From Apoderus coryli (lineage: Eukaryota; Arthropoda; Insecta; Coleoptera; Attelabidae), in assembly GCA_911728435.2 (NCBI GenBank), contig OU452211.1, forward strand, positions 11,638,428-11,702,427: a DNA stretch of 64,000 bases, read 5' to 3'. The translations under genes were made by a program, and so were the position numbers. The notes beneath the pieces were generated by a model. It had not been told where the DNA came from. It made no database searches and saw only the letters and a program-made list of their open reading frames with translations. Position 1 is the first letter of the stretch. Each line of letters opens with the position of its first letter. Positions 12,393 through 25,049 of this stretch are shown here, piece after piece.

Positions 12393-15300
12393 ATGTTACT
12401 TCTCAAATTAGCTATAACATTATTCATTGTTTCCAAAACAGTTAAAAGTGATGAATACGTTAACGAACTATTCAAAAACTGCTTCATAACAAAACGGCCA
12501 TACTATTGCGTCAATTACAAATTAGCCAAATTCATTGATGACTTGGTTAAGTCCGGCGAACAACATCAAATTACCAGTGCAATAAAGCTAATGAAATACA
12601 GAAATAGAAACAATAGCCCTTTAAATAATAGTAGTAATAACCAACAAGCCTTATTCCCAGTGCCGCGATATTTTTTCGGTGATTCCCCGTGGGATAAGTT
12701 GTTAAAGTTTGTGCAAAGGAAAGCTATTAGTTTCATGAATAGTCATGCGATCGCCTGGGAGATGCCTGAGGGAGTTGAGGTGTTTGACGGAAGGGATTTC
12801 AAGGATAATGGTATACAGGATAAATCAGGTAAATAGAGTTATAAGAGAACAGTCTATATAAGCGTTTAGTAAGTATAATTTAATTTATTGTGAATGTGAC
12901 TCTGCTCCTGCTGCATTTATCTAGCAAATTAATTATTGGGTGTTTTTGTTGTGTTTTGTTGCTCAGATAAAATCAATTGTTTGCCACCAGGATATATTTG
13001 GACGTCCTCTTGATTCTTACCCATGCAGAAAATACCTGATTGAACATTTTTGTAATCGAAACGAACAACGCATTTCATTTTAGACTCAATATTTGTCCTT
13101 GAAGGTTTTCACTATGTTGTTAGATACCTTAACTATTGTGCTTTTCCAGATCTTGAGAATTTCCTTGCTCTTCATTGATGGCCTGAGATTTTCAGGAAAG
13201 TAATGAACGTTTGATTGATTAATTGATATCCGCATATATAAATTTACCAAATTACCTTAGACCGCTACAGAAAACTTTATAATTGGAAAAGTTAAGATTA
13301 GTGGTATATACAAAATCCATGGATTTTTTTTAATTTCCTCCAAAGTAAGTAAGTTTGTTCCTCAAATCACGTCAGGTTTTCTCTATCACTATACAAATAA
13401 AAGAAATTTCTAATGGTGTTTTCTAGTTTTTAAAATTCTATTCAGCCCTCGACTACTAAATCAAATTATTAAGTTTCTGGATTGAGGATTTTGAGAGCAG
13501 TGAGTACAGCTATATACAGTGAATCCAAATATCGTACACTGAAATAAGGTGAATTAGAAACCAAGGCAGTGAGTTTCAAAGTGTGATATTCTGATGAAAT
13601 TAAGTCCATGTCTCAAACTCCCTCAATTCAGTATTCAGCATATTTTTTATTCTAAATTAGAGTTTGTGCACCACATGAGGCTTAAAACATTTGCTTAGTA
13701 TTTAAGAGTAAACAACTTTATTAGTTTTGTGTATGACATAGAGAGCACGTTTTTGGAATTTTCTGTATTATTCTGTTTTTATCACGGATTCATATTTATA
13801 TCCTACCTACATCTGTTTTCAATCCATTTTAAATATTTTTGCAGTTGTCAATGATATGTGCAACGTAGTTTGTCATACGAATTATGTTATCGAGCTTTAA
13901 ATGAAAGCTGGCATTAAACACAATTTGCGTCAAATTTATTTTAATAAACAACTATTTTTTTAGTGGAAAGCAAAATTAGAAGGTTTTAGTAATTTTCTTT
14001 TCTCACAAACCCTTTAGGAAATTTCAAAACGTAACACCGCGGCATTTCCTTCTTCTTCTGGTGATAAAGAAATAATCCTTAAAGTAATCTAGATGACTAA
14101 TAGCTTTCTAATCGGCCCTGTTCATTTAGATTTTAATTTTTGCCAACCCTTCAGTGCTCCCATTTAAGTAAAGTGTTCAATGAAAATATATTCAATGTAA
14201 ATTATAAATTTTTATTAAATTTTGTATTGAAATATAGTAACAACTTTTTAACTAAAAATCGCGTGAATTTCGCAGTAGTAAATTGTTTCAAGTTTTAGTG
14301 AAAATATTTTGTGAGCAAAAAAAAAAATGGTGATTTTATATAGCAGCAACCAAAAGCAGTTAAGTTAAAAATTTGTTATTATATCATAATATCCAAATAA
14401 TCATACAGTATAATGCAAATGAAACTTGATACTTAAGCAAAATCTAACCTGTGTTGTACAAACTTATTCATACACCTAAGGTATTTGCAATATACTGTGA
14501 AAATCTTGTATTTAAATTATTGCAAACAATAGTTTTAACACATTTATTTGTTTGGTATTTTCAGAAAGCCGTGGCGCAAGAGGGAAAAAGAAGAAAATCT
14601 TTTTCATTTCTCTCATAATTATGGCGAAATTACTAAAAACCAAAATATTGCTTGGCATTGTGTTATTCGTATTGGTATCGATCAAAATGGTGATACTGTT
14701 CGTCGCGTTAGTTTTTCCATCAATTTTAAGCAGCTTGAAGCAGGCCTGTGAGAAACAGCATTTGTATCAGACTGGTGAAGAACATCACACAGGATGGTTT
14801 GGGTAAATATTTTTGTTTTACACAGGAATGTCGTGTTAGCAACATATACAAATAAACATTGACTGAGGGAGTTTGAATATTAACCAAACTAGGTACTGGG
14901 GAGAGCAGCAATATTATTATTCTCCTTTATTGCCAAAATTAGTCACGCAAAAAATAATTTGAGAAGGCCTCAATTATCCTTTAACTTTAAAAAAAATTTC
15001 TTCAATATAAAATGCAATGTCGTTTTTCCATATAATGTTGAATTTTTTTAAAGATTCCCCCAAACACTCTTTTTTTCTGCCATGGTGAAATTTTTGCTGC
15101 TTAATGTGGAGCAGAAGAAATATTTATCGATAAGCAGTTATTTGGGAATTTATAATTATTGATTTATAGCTTTTTGCCAGTCAATTCCATTTATTTTTCA
15201 CTAGTGGTCATCACCACTCTCTATCAACATGATGAAACTCTCATCTTTTTTGGAAAATACGCTGAACCCTGATCTACCTAAAGCTTTGCACTCAGTTTGG

Positions 15301-15600
15301 ATGTGCCAAACCGTTTTTTCTTCTATTGTGTGCATATTCTGGATTCTCCTCTAATCACTTTATGGAAAGAGTGTTCAGTGAAAACAATAGTAGAATAGGA
15401 CGTTTGCTTTATTGAGATGAAAATAATAATAGAGCTGAGCTCTTTTATAGGGATTAGACTTTTTAAGTGAAGTTGCTCTATCTGTGAGCTTCACCAAATA
15501 AAATTAAATATTCAATAATACAAAAATAAGAAACTAATTTAACTTTTCTATTCCAGATAATCCCTATACGACGCAATATAAAAATGAGTTATGTCAATAG
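12393..15600 (+). CDS. Osiris family protein, first exon plus first transmembrane cassette
   Basis: Exon 1 is 12393-12828 and ends CAG|GTAAAT in phase 1. It encodes a signal peptide (residues 1-19), the paired cysteines (NCFITKRPYYCVNYKLAKF, family position) and a DUF1676-like region ending FDGRDFKDNGIQDKSG. Exon 2 starts at 14565 after TTTTCAG: a basic block (RGARGKKKK) then a long hydrophobic hairpin (MAKLLKTKILLGIVLFVLV to VFPSILSSLKQACEKQ). The best in-frame ending uses the donor at 14775 and a short terminal exon 15557-15600 (NPYTTQYKNELCQ), giving 229 residues. Alternatively exon 2 reads on to the stop at 14804-14806, after HTGWFG. Two further homologous transmembrane exons lie downstream in the same phase (18064, 19618) and no other signal-peptide exon is visible for them. 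Confidence 0.75.
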
Positions 15601-16039
15601 CGGAGAAGATTTTTCCCATCTAAATTTTAATGGAAATACAAAAGAAGAAATTAGTTTATTTATTGTAGTTGGTGTATTTCCTTTGTTGAATATATGGTTC
15701 CTAAATTATTATTGAAGTCTTGTTTTTCCATTTCTTGCAGTACTATGGATAATAGATGAAATAATAAACTGTCTGTTTTTTGTTAAATATATAATTTACT
15801 AGCGGTTTTAATTAAAAACTACTGAACGTTAAACGTAAATTGCTTTAGAGATGTCCGAAAGCAATTATTTGAGTTTGAAACTACCAGGCTAAAATCCAAT
15901 TACCATGTATTTTATTATTTATCAAAAGTGTTATATTGAGACTGTAAATATGACTGCACAATTCCAGGAAAATTAAATAACACCATGGAACTTTGATCCA
16001 CTTTTGGCAAAACAGTATAGATTTATCATACTTAAATCT

Positions 16040-17840
16040 AATTCATCAACTTATTATTGCCTGGTAGTATGACTTACAATGGTAATAATATTGATGATCC
16101 GCAGGAGCTTGTCAATAAATTTGCGGAATTTTTCAATACATCATACGTTGCATCTCAGGCATTTGATATTGATCAGGGATTGTTTGATGTTGTGAATGTG
16201 TCTCATTTGCCGGATCGTGTGATTACTGAGACGGAGGTCTATGGAGCTTTGAGAAGGTTAAAAGCTAAATTTACATCGGGTCCTGATGGTATACCATCTT
16301 TTGTAATTAGGGATTGTGCCACTGTGTTTGCTAAACCATTGTGTACAATATTCAATGTTTCTTTGCGATCGTGTAGTTTCCCCTCTGATTGGAAATCTTC
16401 TAGAGTGACGCCGGTTCATAAGAAGGGAGATAAACAGGATATTTCAAATTATAGACCAATTTCCATACAGTCGTGTTTTTCTAAAGTTTTTGAATTTGTG
16501 CTCCATGATATTATTATGAGTCATGTTAGGCGTCAGATTTCATCGGTACAACATGGCTTTTTTCCCGGTCGTTCTACGTCAACTAATTTATTGGTTTTAA
16601 CACAGTTTTTAACTGAGCGACTTGATAACGGGGGTCAGGTAGATGTGGTCTACACTGATTTTTCTAAAGCCTTTGATAGACTTGATCATGGTGTTCTACT
16701 GCGTAAACTGTGTCGTTATGGACTATCTTATAATTTACTGCTGCTTTTGAAGTCGTATCTGAAGGATAGATTTCAGTATGTGGAAAGTCGAGGATTTCGT
16801 TCCGCAAATTTTAAAGTGTCATCTGGTGTTCCCCAGGGCTCTGTCCTTGGACCATTGTTGTTCCTGTGTTTTATCGATGATATTTCTAGTGGCTTGACAA
16901 ATAGTTCGTTATTATATGCTGACGACTTCAAAGTATATTCTGTCATTAATAGTACTGAAGATTGTTCTCGTCTTCAGGACGATTTAAATGTTGTATATGA
17001 GTGGTGTGTCCGTAATAATCTTTATCTGAATATTGATAAATGTTTTAGTGTTTCCTATACACGGAAAATAAACCCTGTCAAATTTTCATATTGTATAAAT
17101 AATAGTCCATTAACAACGTGTGATGAGTTTAAAGATTTAGGTGTTTGGTTTGATGGTAAACTGAGCTTTACTAATCATTACAATAATATAGTTTCAGCAT
17201 CCTATAGATCTCTGGGTTTTATTGTGCGCAATTCGAAAGAGTTTGTGACACCTCAAACTCTCATTGTTCTTTTCAACGCATTTGTCAGATCTAAACTGGA
17301 ATATGCATCTGTAGTATGGAATCCTATGTATGCCATACATATGAATAATATTGAACGCATCCAGCGTCGTTTTGCCAAGTTGCTGTGGTTTCGGGTTGAT
17401 GGGGTTTATCCATCCATTGGGTTTCCTCATGATATTCTGTTAAACCGTTTTAATCTAGTGTCATTAAATACTCGGAGAGAATATTCCGCTCTAGTATTGC
17501 TCTTTAAGATTATTAATGGACTTCTTGACTGTCCAGAGTTTTTAAGCCAGATTCCTTTGTGTGTCCCAAATTTACGTACACGTAATAACGGAATCGTATT
17601 TTACGTTCCGGCCCCGCGTACTAATTTGTTGTTGCGTTCCCCTTTACATTTTATGTGCCATACTTGTAACTCTGTGTCCGAGCAAATTGATATTTTTAAT
17701 TCAACTTTGTCTTGTATAAAAAATATATTTCTTAGAATATAAATTTAGTGTTAGATATTAAGAATTTATTGTAATTTTTCCTGCCCTTTAATTGGATTAT
17801 TTATCTGTCTGGGCAGTGTATCCTAAATAAATAAATAAAC
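16040..17840 (+). mobile_element. 5'-truncated non-LTR retrotransposon, intact RT frame
   Basis: An open frame (16057-17742, up to 561 codons) starts mid-protein with no proper ATG, in the linker between endonuclease and RT. RT blocks: SSRVTPVHKKGDKQDISNYRPIS, QHGFFPGRSTSTNLL, VYTDFSKAFDRLDHGVLL, GVPQGSVLGPLLFLCFIDDI and SSLLYADDFKVYSV (catalytic YADD). The 3' UTR is about 85 nt and ends in an AAAT/TAAA repeat at about 17824-17840. The uninterrupted RT suggests a fairly young insertion. It sits between two transmembrane exons of the plus-strand Osiris locus, same strand. A fragment of the same family lies at 59712-60129. Confidence 0.85.
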
Positions 17841-18063
17841 TTATCGTAGCAAACAACGACCCTGAAATTCAAAAAAAAAATTATAAGCAAAATATATTGT
17901 ATGATTTCTACTGATGACTAGGATGTTTTGCATTGGAGTAAGTAAATTTTAAACTGTTACTGTAAGTCGTACGACCACTAACCGTTGGCAATATCTTACC
18001 AAAGCATCCAAAATATTTTTCATCTAAATTCTGGCGACTGAAAAATAACATTCTCTGTTTTAG

Positions 18064-18368
18064 ATACATCATTTCAAAAACGAATCCTTTACCATCCTGT
18101 TTATAATAGAAATTACAATGTAAATAACAACTCCAGCGGTAATAATTTGAGGAATACCTCTACATTTCCTACACAGCATAAAATGGCAATAATGTCAGTT
18201 ATGTCAATCACAAATGCTACAGATAGTGCAAATAACATAATGTCAAATGGGAAAATGCAAAACACCATGTATTTAATGCCTATAATGATGATTGCAAAAA
18301 CATTTATTGGGATTACAGCAGCATTTATGTTTTTACTGTTCTATGCTGTTGGACAGATGTCCATGTGA
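18064..18368 (+). CDS. Second Osiris-like transmembrane exon (possibly alternative or decaying)
   Basis: An open frame runs from the acceptor TGTTTTAG at 18063 to TGA at 18366-18368. It is entered in phase 1, the phase in which the exon at 12393-12828 ends. It encodes an Asn-rich linker and then YLMPIMMIAKTFIGITAAFM and FLLFYAVGQMSM. Alignment by eye with the exons at 14565 and 19618 shows the same hydrophobic start (IMAK / MIAK). This copy stops before the Pro...Lys-x-x-Cys-x-Lys-Gln end that the other two share. It is either a short alternative terminal exon or a truncated pseudo-exon. No first exon of its own is visible between 15600 and 18064. Confidence 0.5.
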
Positions 18369-18699
18369 CAATTTTTGTTTTTAGGTAATTTTTTTTTAAA
18401 TATAGTTTCACCTTCCTTCAAAAACTGATGATGCGAAAAACAAAATCTGTTGACAAGTTACAGTTTCATCAAGGATGATCCATGTAAAATCCTCACAGCG
18501 TGTGCTCAACTCATTTGTAACTCTGTTCTATATCGCGGAAACTCGTTATTCGCCATTTTCGAAAACAAGTTAAGCAGAGGAACTTATTTCACTCCTTTTA
18601 ATTAAGAGCACGTAACTATGCATTGGTAAAGGTATCATAGACGTGATGCCCAAAATTCAGTTTGAAATAAACTTCAAGGCGCATATTATGTACCGAGAG

Positions 18700-19490
18700 G
18701 TCTACAATTGAGACTGCATACAAACACAAAGAGGATCTGAGCAGTTCAAACAGCTTATCCTGTAACGTGCGTGTACAGCCTTACAATGAAGGCAACACAA
18801 CATTTTTGGGCAAGCGCTTATTGCGCCAGAAAATATTGACACTGCTAAGTACAGACTAGTGGAAACTGATTGGCGGGGATAAATAAACGGTTTTTTTACA
18901 GTAAAGGCTGCAGGAAACCGGGGAATTTTGTTAAAAAACATATCGTAATCCTATAGGCATACTCAACGAAGAGATAAAAAAAAATAACCATGGTTTTCGG
19001 AGCACAAATTCAATGAGTTTATGGTCCTTGCACAATGTGCATGGGGATCATCATGCTGGAAGAAATATCATCGTTAATGTAAGGTCCAATGAATTGTCCT
19101 CTAAAAATTCCTATCCACACAATGAAGCTAAATCTTCCTTGTTGTCTATTTTCGACAGTCACATGGAGATTTTCTTGGTACCACGTGTAATTATTAAACC
19201 GATTAAATATGTCCCTACTATTAATCAAAGCTTCGTCGGTCCAAATACAATTTAATGCGAAATTTGGTTGATTCAAAAACGAGTTCTGTGATCCAAATCC
19301 CCAGGGAGAAGATGATGGATTTTGCGGGTTGGATAAGGCTTATATTATATATATATGTCTCTCTATTTCAAGTTTTCTTGTGGAACTTTTACCATTATTT
19401 TCAAATAAAGTTCCCAATACGGTTAGAGTTTTTACTTCATTTTCGTTTTGAATTTCTTAATTTTGCTCTGGGTTTGTTGGAGTGTTTTGG
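18700..19490 (-). pseudogene. DDE_3-type transposase relic
   Basis: Minus-strand translation gives KIHHLLPGDLDHRTRF, then CIWTDEALINSRDIFNRFNN (first catalytic Asp in TDEA), then FIVWIGIFRGQFIGPYIND. These are the usual consecutive blocks of the DUF4817/DDE_3 transposase family. The C-terminal part toward 18700 is only weakly recognisable. Frameshifts and stops make it dead. It lies between two transmembrane exons of the plus-strand Osiris locus, in the opposite orientation. Confidence 0.65.
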
Positions 19491-19617
19491 CGCCTGAGCA
19501 TTTCTATGTCACAATCAAGCATGTTGAACTTTTAGAAATTTTCATACAATTTTAAAACGTAACAATTAAATAATTGTGTATTTTGTAAACTAACATATAT
19601 TTTTGTTTTTATTTTAG

Positions 19618-20575
19618 CCTTAGATATACAGTCAAAAACCAAAAAGGACAAACACCAAGAAAAAGACTTCATCCATTTTTCCATCCCAATTGCAATGTTA
19701 ACACTAGCATTTTTCGCTAACATTGGATCAGGAATTCTATTATTTGGTTTATTATTTCTCAAAAAATTGCTTATTATTGGAGGATTTTGGTTACCATATA
19801 TGGCGTATAGTGTAAAGAAAACATGTCTAAAACAAGGACTGATAAAGGAGTTGTGGAATGGATTATGGGGAAGGAATGATAACTTCAGTAATTATACTCG
19901 TAATGAACCAGGACAACTTGATAATGGATATTATAGTAAAAGTGATACTGTGTGGTCATATTTTCCAGAATATAATATAAATGAGACTTTAGCTATCTTT
20001 AACAGTAAGTCTGAATTTATTTCTTTTTCAAATATAGTTTGAAGTTCTTGAGATGATCACAGCATGTGTACACTCAGGTACAGACAAATAAACAGTGTTA
20101 AAATTTAAAGGAAACAATCGAAAAACCGCTTCTTTACTTATGTTCCGATTTTTTGGATAGAAGAAGAAAAGTCTATCCAAATTAATACACATTATTGAGA
20201 TTTTTGAATATTTCTATCAACTAGGTTCAGATTTATTTCCAACACATGGGTTTTTGAACATTTCGCTTCTCTTTTCACTTAGGATTGAGGCTCATAATCA
20301 TTATATCAAAATTCTTTTCTATCAACAACGTTGTTAAAAAAATATAATATGAGAATTACTTGCAATGATATGCTTTAATTTTTAAAAGTTTTTAAATTAA
20401 ATTACAAAAATTAATTATACGTTCACCTAGATAGTCCCAGACAAAACCTATATGATAGGAACATAAATTGATGTCTTCTGCCCCTGAATGTATATTTTGT
20501 CTCTGGGTTTTAAAAGCAAATTTTATATTTTTTGTAGATACAAACCATCCCACGTTGGAATATCAATACCACTAA
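19618..20575 (+). CDS. Third Osiris-like transmembrane exon with terminal exon
   Basis: Exon 19618-20004 follows TATTTTAG and is entered in phase 1. It ends at A|GTAAGT, again in phase 1, and joins exon 20538-20575 (after TTTGTAG), which ends in TAA. An AATAAA lies near 20628. The protein part has a basic, Lys-rich start and a hydrophobic hairpin (ILLFGLLFLKKLLIIGG). It then has LPYMAYSVKKTCLKQ, which matches FPSILSSLKQACEKQ of the exon at 14565 with the same spacing of Pro, Lys, Cys and Lys-Gln. A Trp/Asn/Tyr-rich tail follows. There is no signal peptide or first exon of its own upstream to 18368. It joins in frame to the exon at 12393-12828. Confidence 0.6.
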
Positions 20576-20599
20576 GATGTACAACAAAAGTAAAATGGA

Positions 20600-21145
20600 A
20601 TTTCAATTTGTGTTGTGTTTTTATTAAAAATAAATAAATAAATTATAAATAAATAGAATAAATAATCTAATCTAGCCCTTATTGTGAAAATTTACTGGTA
20701 AAGTAATAAAAATGAATTTGTAATTATTAAAATTCTAATTGTATAATTTTGTTTCCTATCTACCCTAGTAGATGTCGTCATTGCATAAATAAATAAGAAA
20801 AAAATAATGCAAATACATCGGGAACAGGTTTGTATAAAACTAGTCAAGTTTTATTAACCATGCCCATATATAAGTTTAATTAAAAAAAATAATTACTAAT
20901 TAGTGAATTCTGACATCAATCTATCTTATTAGGTCATTCACCTGTTACATAGTAAAGTTTGTTTTCTCAAAATATGCAACTGAATTTAAAGCAGAACTAG
21001 ATTCACCTGTTGCCGACGCTCTATAATATAGAGTAAATCTGTCTCACATTATCAAAGACTTAAACCTCGATAAGAAGTCTCTACAGAAAAATAACCCAAC
21101 CACCACACTCCCAGAAGTTTCATTAGAAGGTATGACTACAATTTA
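20600..21145. other. 3' flank and spacer, no gene seen
   Basis: AT-rich sequence with repeated AATAAA-like words just after the last Osiris exon, then a spacer up to the convergent gene that ends at 21146. No reading frame can be supported. Confidence 0.5.
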
Positions 21146-24100
21146 CTACTTAATATTTCTAGCTTGTACTAATTTATTTATCTCATTATATGTTGTGAGC
21201 AATGCAGGACTAGCTTGGTTTGTTGTTAGACGTGAACATCCCTTATGTGCAAGGCATTCCTCATCGTCTTGACCATCTTTGGCAGCTTTCATGTAGCGGA
21301 AGAATCGTAGAATCTCTGGGTTGTCTGATGATGGCTTCCGCAATTCATTGAGTTCTCTATAAATGGGAAGTCACATTAAAATATAATTCAGCTTTCAAGC
21401 TATGGAAGAGTTATGGACGAATGATGCAGCTTGTTTAGTGACCAAGCTTTTATGTTCCTTCATAACATAGTCAAGACCAAGCAATATTACCTACAGTTTC
21501 CATTCCTGGTAAAATTTTTAATGTAGTAAATTACCAAAAACCATTTGCATCTATATGTTATAACTCCACATTACCTGCTTAGTTGAGCTGAAACTAAATT
21601 GCTGTATGGTGCGTATTTAGCTGGATTTGCATACATCAGGCATACGAGGCGTTCCCTACACCTCTCTGTCTCTGGAGAATTCCCATCCTAAAATAATTAA
21701 CACACATAAAAAACGGAAAGACTGTTATTTATGGAATTCTCGAAAATAGATGGTTTACGTGTAGATAAAAAAATACCATCTATCAGCGTATATATAAAAT
21801 AGTAACAGAATTGTTGGCTAATTAATAAAACATTAGGTTTCTGCCTACTTTTCGACAGAACTCGTTTCAGTCAACTGATCAAAACTTGTATATTCCCAGA
21901 AACCAGTTGATTTTGTTGCCGATTCTGGAACTACTTCAAGTCCTATTGTTATAAAAACACAAACCTTATATTCCCTCAGAAATACGCACAAGGACAAGTG
22001 CACACTAATCAAAAAGGGATACCAGTGGGGTATTTGGCCAATTTAGCAAGACAAAATTATACAAGAAAGACACTAAGTGCAAAACAGGTTCTAACAGTAA
22101 GGTTGGTTGTATAATTACTAAAATTGGTAAATTAGCTAAGTTTTCTTACACAACGTAAATATACAGGGTGTCCTTGGCAAATATAACAAGAAAACATCTA
22201 GGAGAAAATATTAAATACAAAATAATTTTATAATGATCAAAAATATGGGTCAAAAAGATCATTAAAAAAACAAACAAACAGGGTGTTTTGTAATTTGGGG
22301 TGTTTCGTGTATGTAACTTGATTAAAACACTGGTTACGGTATTTACAAAATTAAATATTTAATTACAGAACTTAATATGAATTTCGTATATTGAAGTACA
22401 TTATTTACAATCATTACTAAACTTAAAATATGTATACAGTGTGGCACAAGATAAATGGTCGCCATAGTACCAGCAGACTAAATTAAAATATATATATACA
22501 GTGTGGCACAAGAACAATGATGGTCGCCACAAGCACAGATCTAGAAGAAAATCGAGTTACTAGATCTGTGGCCACAAGTGTACCAAACATTTTCACCACT
22601 TTAGAAAAATTCTAGGGGAAAGATATTAATTGAAAATTAGTTACGTTTTTTTTTTACAAATTTATCCATATACAGGGTGTTCCAATTCTGACACCAACAT
22701 ACAACTAGCTTAGTTCTAAAAAAAAATATGCAAACATAATCAGAGCCGCTAGGGGAGTTATTTGGCCTTTATCTTCTTCTTCGTTTGTTGTGTAAGATTT
22801 TTAATATTTTTTCCACGGGTAGCAATATTTTTTAAAACCTGTGCGGCATCTCTTTTTCCTGTAGACTGGAGCTGACTGTGTGTAGCAAATAAAATCTCAC
22901 TGCAGCTTACATTGCTTCTTAACTGTTCTGTTTTTCGCAATTTAGGCAATCACTTGCAAGCTGTCCATTTGCTTTTCATCTACGATTTAAAATAAGAAAA
23001 TTTTATTTTAACGTCTTTCATATCTTCTTCGGAATAATGGAATCGATTTTGCAGATGATGAAGAATAAAATCGTGGATATCCATATCAGTTTGTTCTCGC
23101 ATAATGTTGAATAACTCCCTTTAGTGATTAGAGTCACAAGTGATGGGTCTATAAAAAAAGATATATTGATGATGTTATAATCTATTCGAAACGTTAAAAC
23201 ATTTTTTTTATTTTAAATGAATATTTGCAATAAAAATATCCAACACTTTTATTGATAAGGTATTATTATTATTATTAGAGAAGTTTCAACTTTAGATTTT
23301 AAAGAATATTAAATCCAATGAGACAAAAAAATATGGCAACCTCTATTTTTGTATTAAAATAGACATAAACTATAATAGTTTTAAAAACAATTTATATCAA
23401 AATAATTTTCGATTTGCAAAATTTTTTTAATTATGTATTTCGAACATAGTGCATAAAAATAGTGATGATTTCTTGGACACAGCGTATTATTAGAATGCCG
23501 AATTCACTAAAAAACCGGACAAAACCGGATGAGAATTTCATTGAGCTTGAAAGCAGGATAACTATACTTCATTCTAAAGTAAAAATTATAGCTGGGACTC
23601 GCTTGGAGATATAACAAATTTCTTGCGGTTTTTTAAGTTCCTTATAAAAAGTAAGAAATAAAAACACTATTTTTGTCAAATATGATTATTAATAAAAGAA
23701 AAGTAAATAAAAGTGTACTTATGTACTATATATAACATAACTTACCTGAAAGACTAGATTCCATCATAAATTCTATTTAAAACAATGTCCAAGTACAAAA
23801 AAATTTTCACACAAAGACACACTTTATATAACGAAATACTAACTGAAACACATGCTCTTATATAAATAGTCAGATATACACTAACCCTATGCACCTATGG
23901 GTAAAAACAGAGGTCCAAAAAGAATATTTTATGGTTCTTTGTCTATATGGCTTTATGATAGGTACATTTACTACCCATTTCTTACAAATTTACAAAATTG
24001 AATTTTGGCGCGCTAAATTTGGCAACTACCCCACTGTGCGTCGCTATGCTCTCTGTAGAACATCACAAAAACAAATTAGAAGAGACTAGATATGTTCTGT

Positions 24101-24635
24101 ATGCAAAGTTCCGCTTTGGAAAGTTACCACCAGCAAAATGTGCAGTGGTACAAACATTAAACCTCCTGTTTTTATTCCAAAATTTAAGAAAAAACTAGGA
24201 AACTCTAGGACTTTTTTCCCATAAATATCTTGCCCTTGAAAGAGTTAATAAGGTTTTGTTTGCTAATTACATTATTTAAATCCAGAATGCACATCATCTC
24301 TACCCTAGTTTATATTTAAATGTCGAAAGAGCGATAAGTAACACGAAAATAACAACCAAAGTTTGATAAAACTTTATGTATTTGTTAAATTAAAGACACC
24401 ACTATCGTGACTCTCTCCACTCATACATACCACCAATGAGAATTGTTGAAATACGGCATCCAATCTAGATAGTAATGGACTATAAAATGGGTCGTAACTC
24501 GTCAACAATAGTGATGAGGAAGGGATCTTGTGGAATACTTTATAGTCGCTCTTTTTAGAAGGTCGTCTCAGATAATAGTTGTCGTTAAATGTTGATGGCT
24601 GTGAGTAGATTCTTTGGTTTGGAGTGAAGCCTAAC
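21146..24635 (-). CDS. Uncharacterised cysteine-containing protein, 3' exons
   Basis: Three phase-consistent exons: 24635-24431 (enters with 2 nt missing, ends phase 0 before GTATGT), 21687-21575 (after TTTTAG, ends AG|GTAATG) and 21356-21146 (TAG stop). They encode 175 complete codons plus a partial one. Features: SRLDAVFQQFS, then ERCRERLVCLMYANPAKYAP with two cysteines, a helical stretch (NLVSAQLSRELNELRK), then DDEECLAHKGCSRL with two more cysteines. Four well-spaced cysteines suggest a secreted protein. The first exon with a signal peptide was not found upstream of 24635. The gene lies within an Osiris cluster, which in other insects also holds a few non-Osiris genes; I do not recognise the family. 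Confidence 0.65.
22440..22590. repeat. Short direct repeat plus perfect hairpin in an intron
   Basis: TATACAGTGTGGCACAAGA occurs twice, about 60 bp apart (from about 22433 and 22497). Next to the second copy is a perfect 11-bp hairpin (CACAGATCTAG / CTAGATCTGTG, 22534-22571). Isolated TACAGGGTGT words, typical ends of insect MITEs, lie at 22164, 22280 and 22672. It looks like nested, decayed MITE material in an intron of the gene above. Confidence 0.45.
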
Positions 24636-25049
24636 CTACAAGACACAACAAAATCAATAAAAAATGCAAATAATATGTGGCAAGTTAATACAGTCGGTTT
24701 ATTAAGATTTTTTTGTGATACCAATACTAACAATACCTTCTGTGATTGTAAAGCTGTTGTTTTATAACATACTTTGGTAAACTTTACCATCCTTGCACAA
24801 CTCGTTTATCGAGAGATGTTCTTTGTAACTTTTAAAGAACCATTAGAACTTTACGACTAAGAGTTCCTTATGACATAATGATCCTCCTTAGGTTTAGAGC
24901 ATTTTTCTCTATTTAAGTCGTATATCCCAAGACGAGTATAATCTCTAATAACAAATTCTTCAATTTAAGATGATGGGGAGATTTAATATCCAATCCAAGC
25001 TAGAGCCACAGAGAAATGTAATTGTTGGTTCCCATGGCAGACAAAAGAC

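Noticed and set aside
22160..22690. Three TACAGGGTGT words as ends of complete MITEs
   Set aside because: No inverted partner at a sensible distance could be found for any of them.
22758..23110. Minus-strand frame with a basic C-terminus and a possible MADF-like upstream part
   Set aside because: It needs a frameshift and a stop to be bridged. The resemblance to MADF domains is too weak to call, though it may be a transposon relic.
24636..24790. Frame starting at 24790 as first exon of the gene at 21146-24635
   Set aside because: It is continuous with the next exon only by reading through a strong acceptor (GTCTTGTAG). Its own donor gives the wrong phase.
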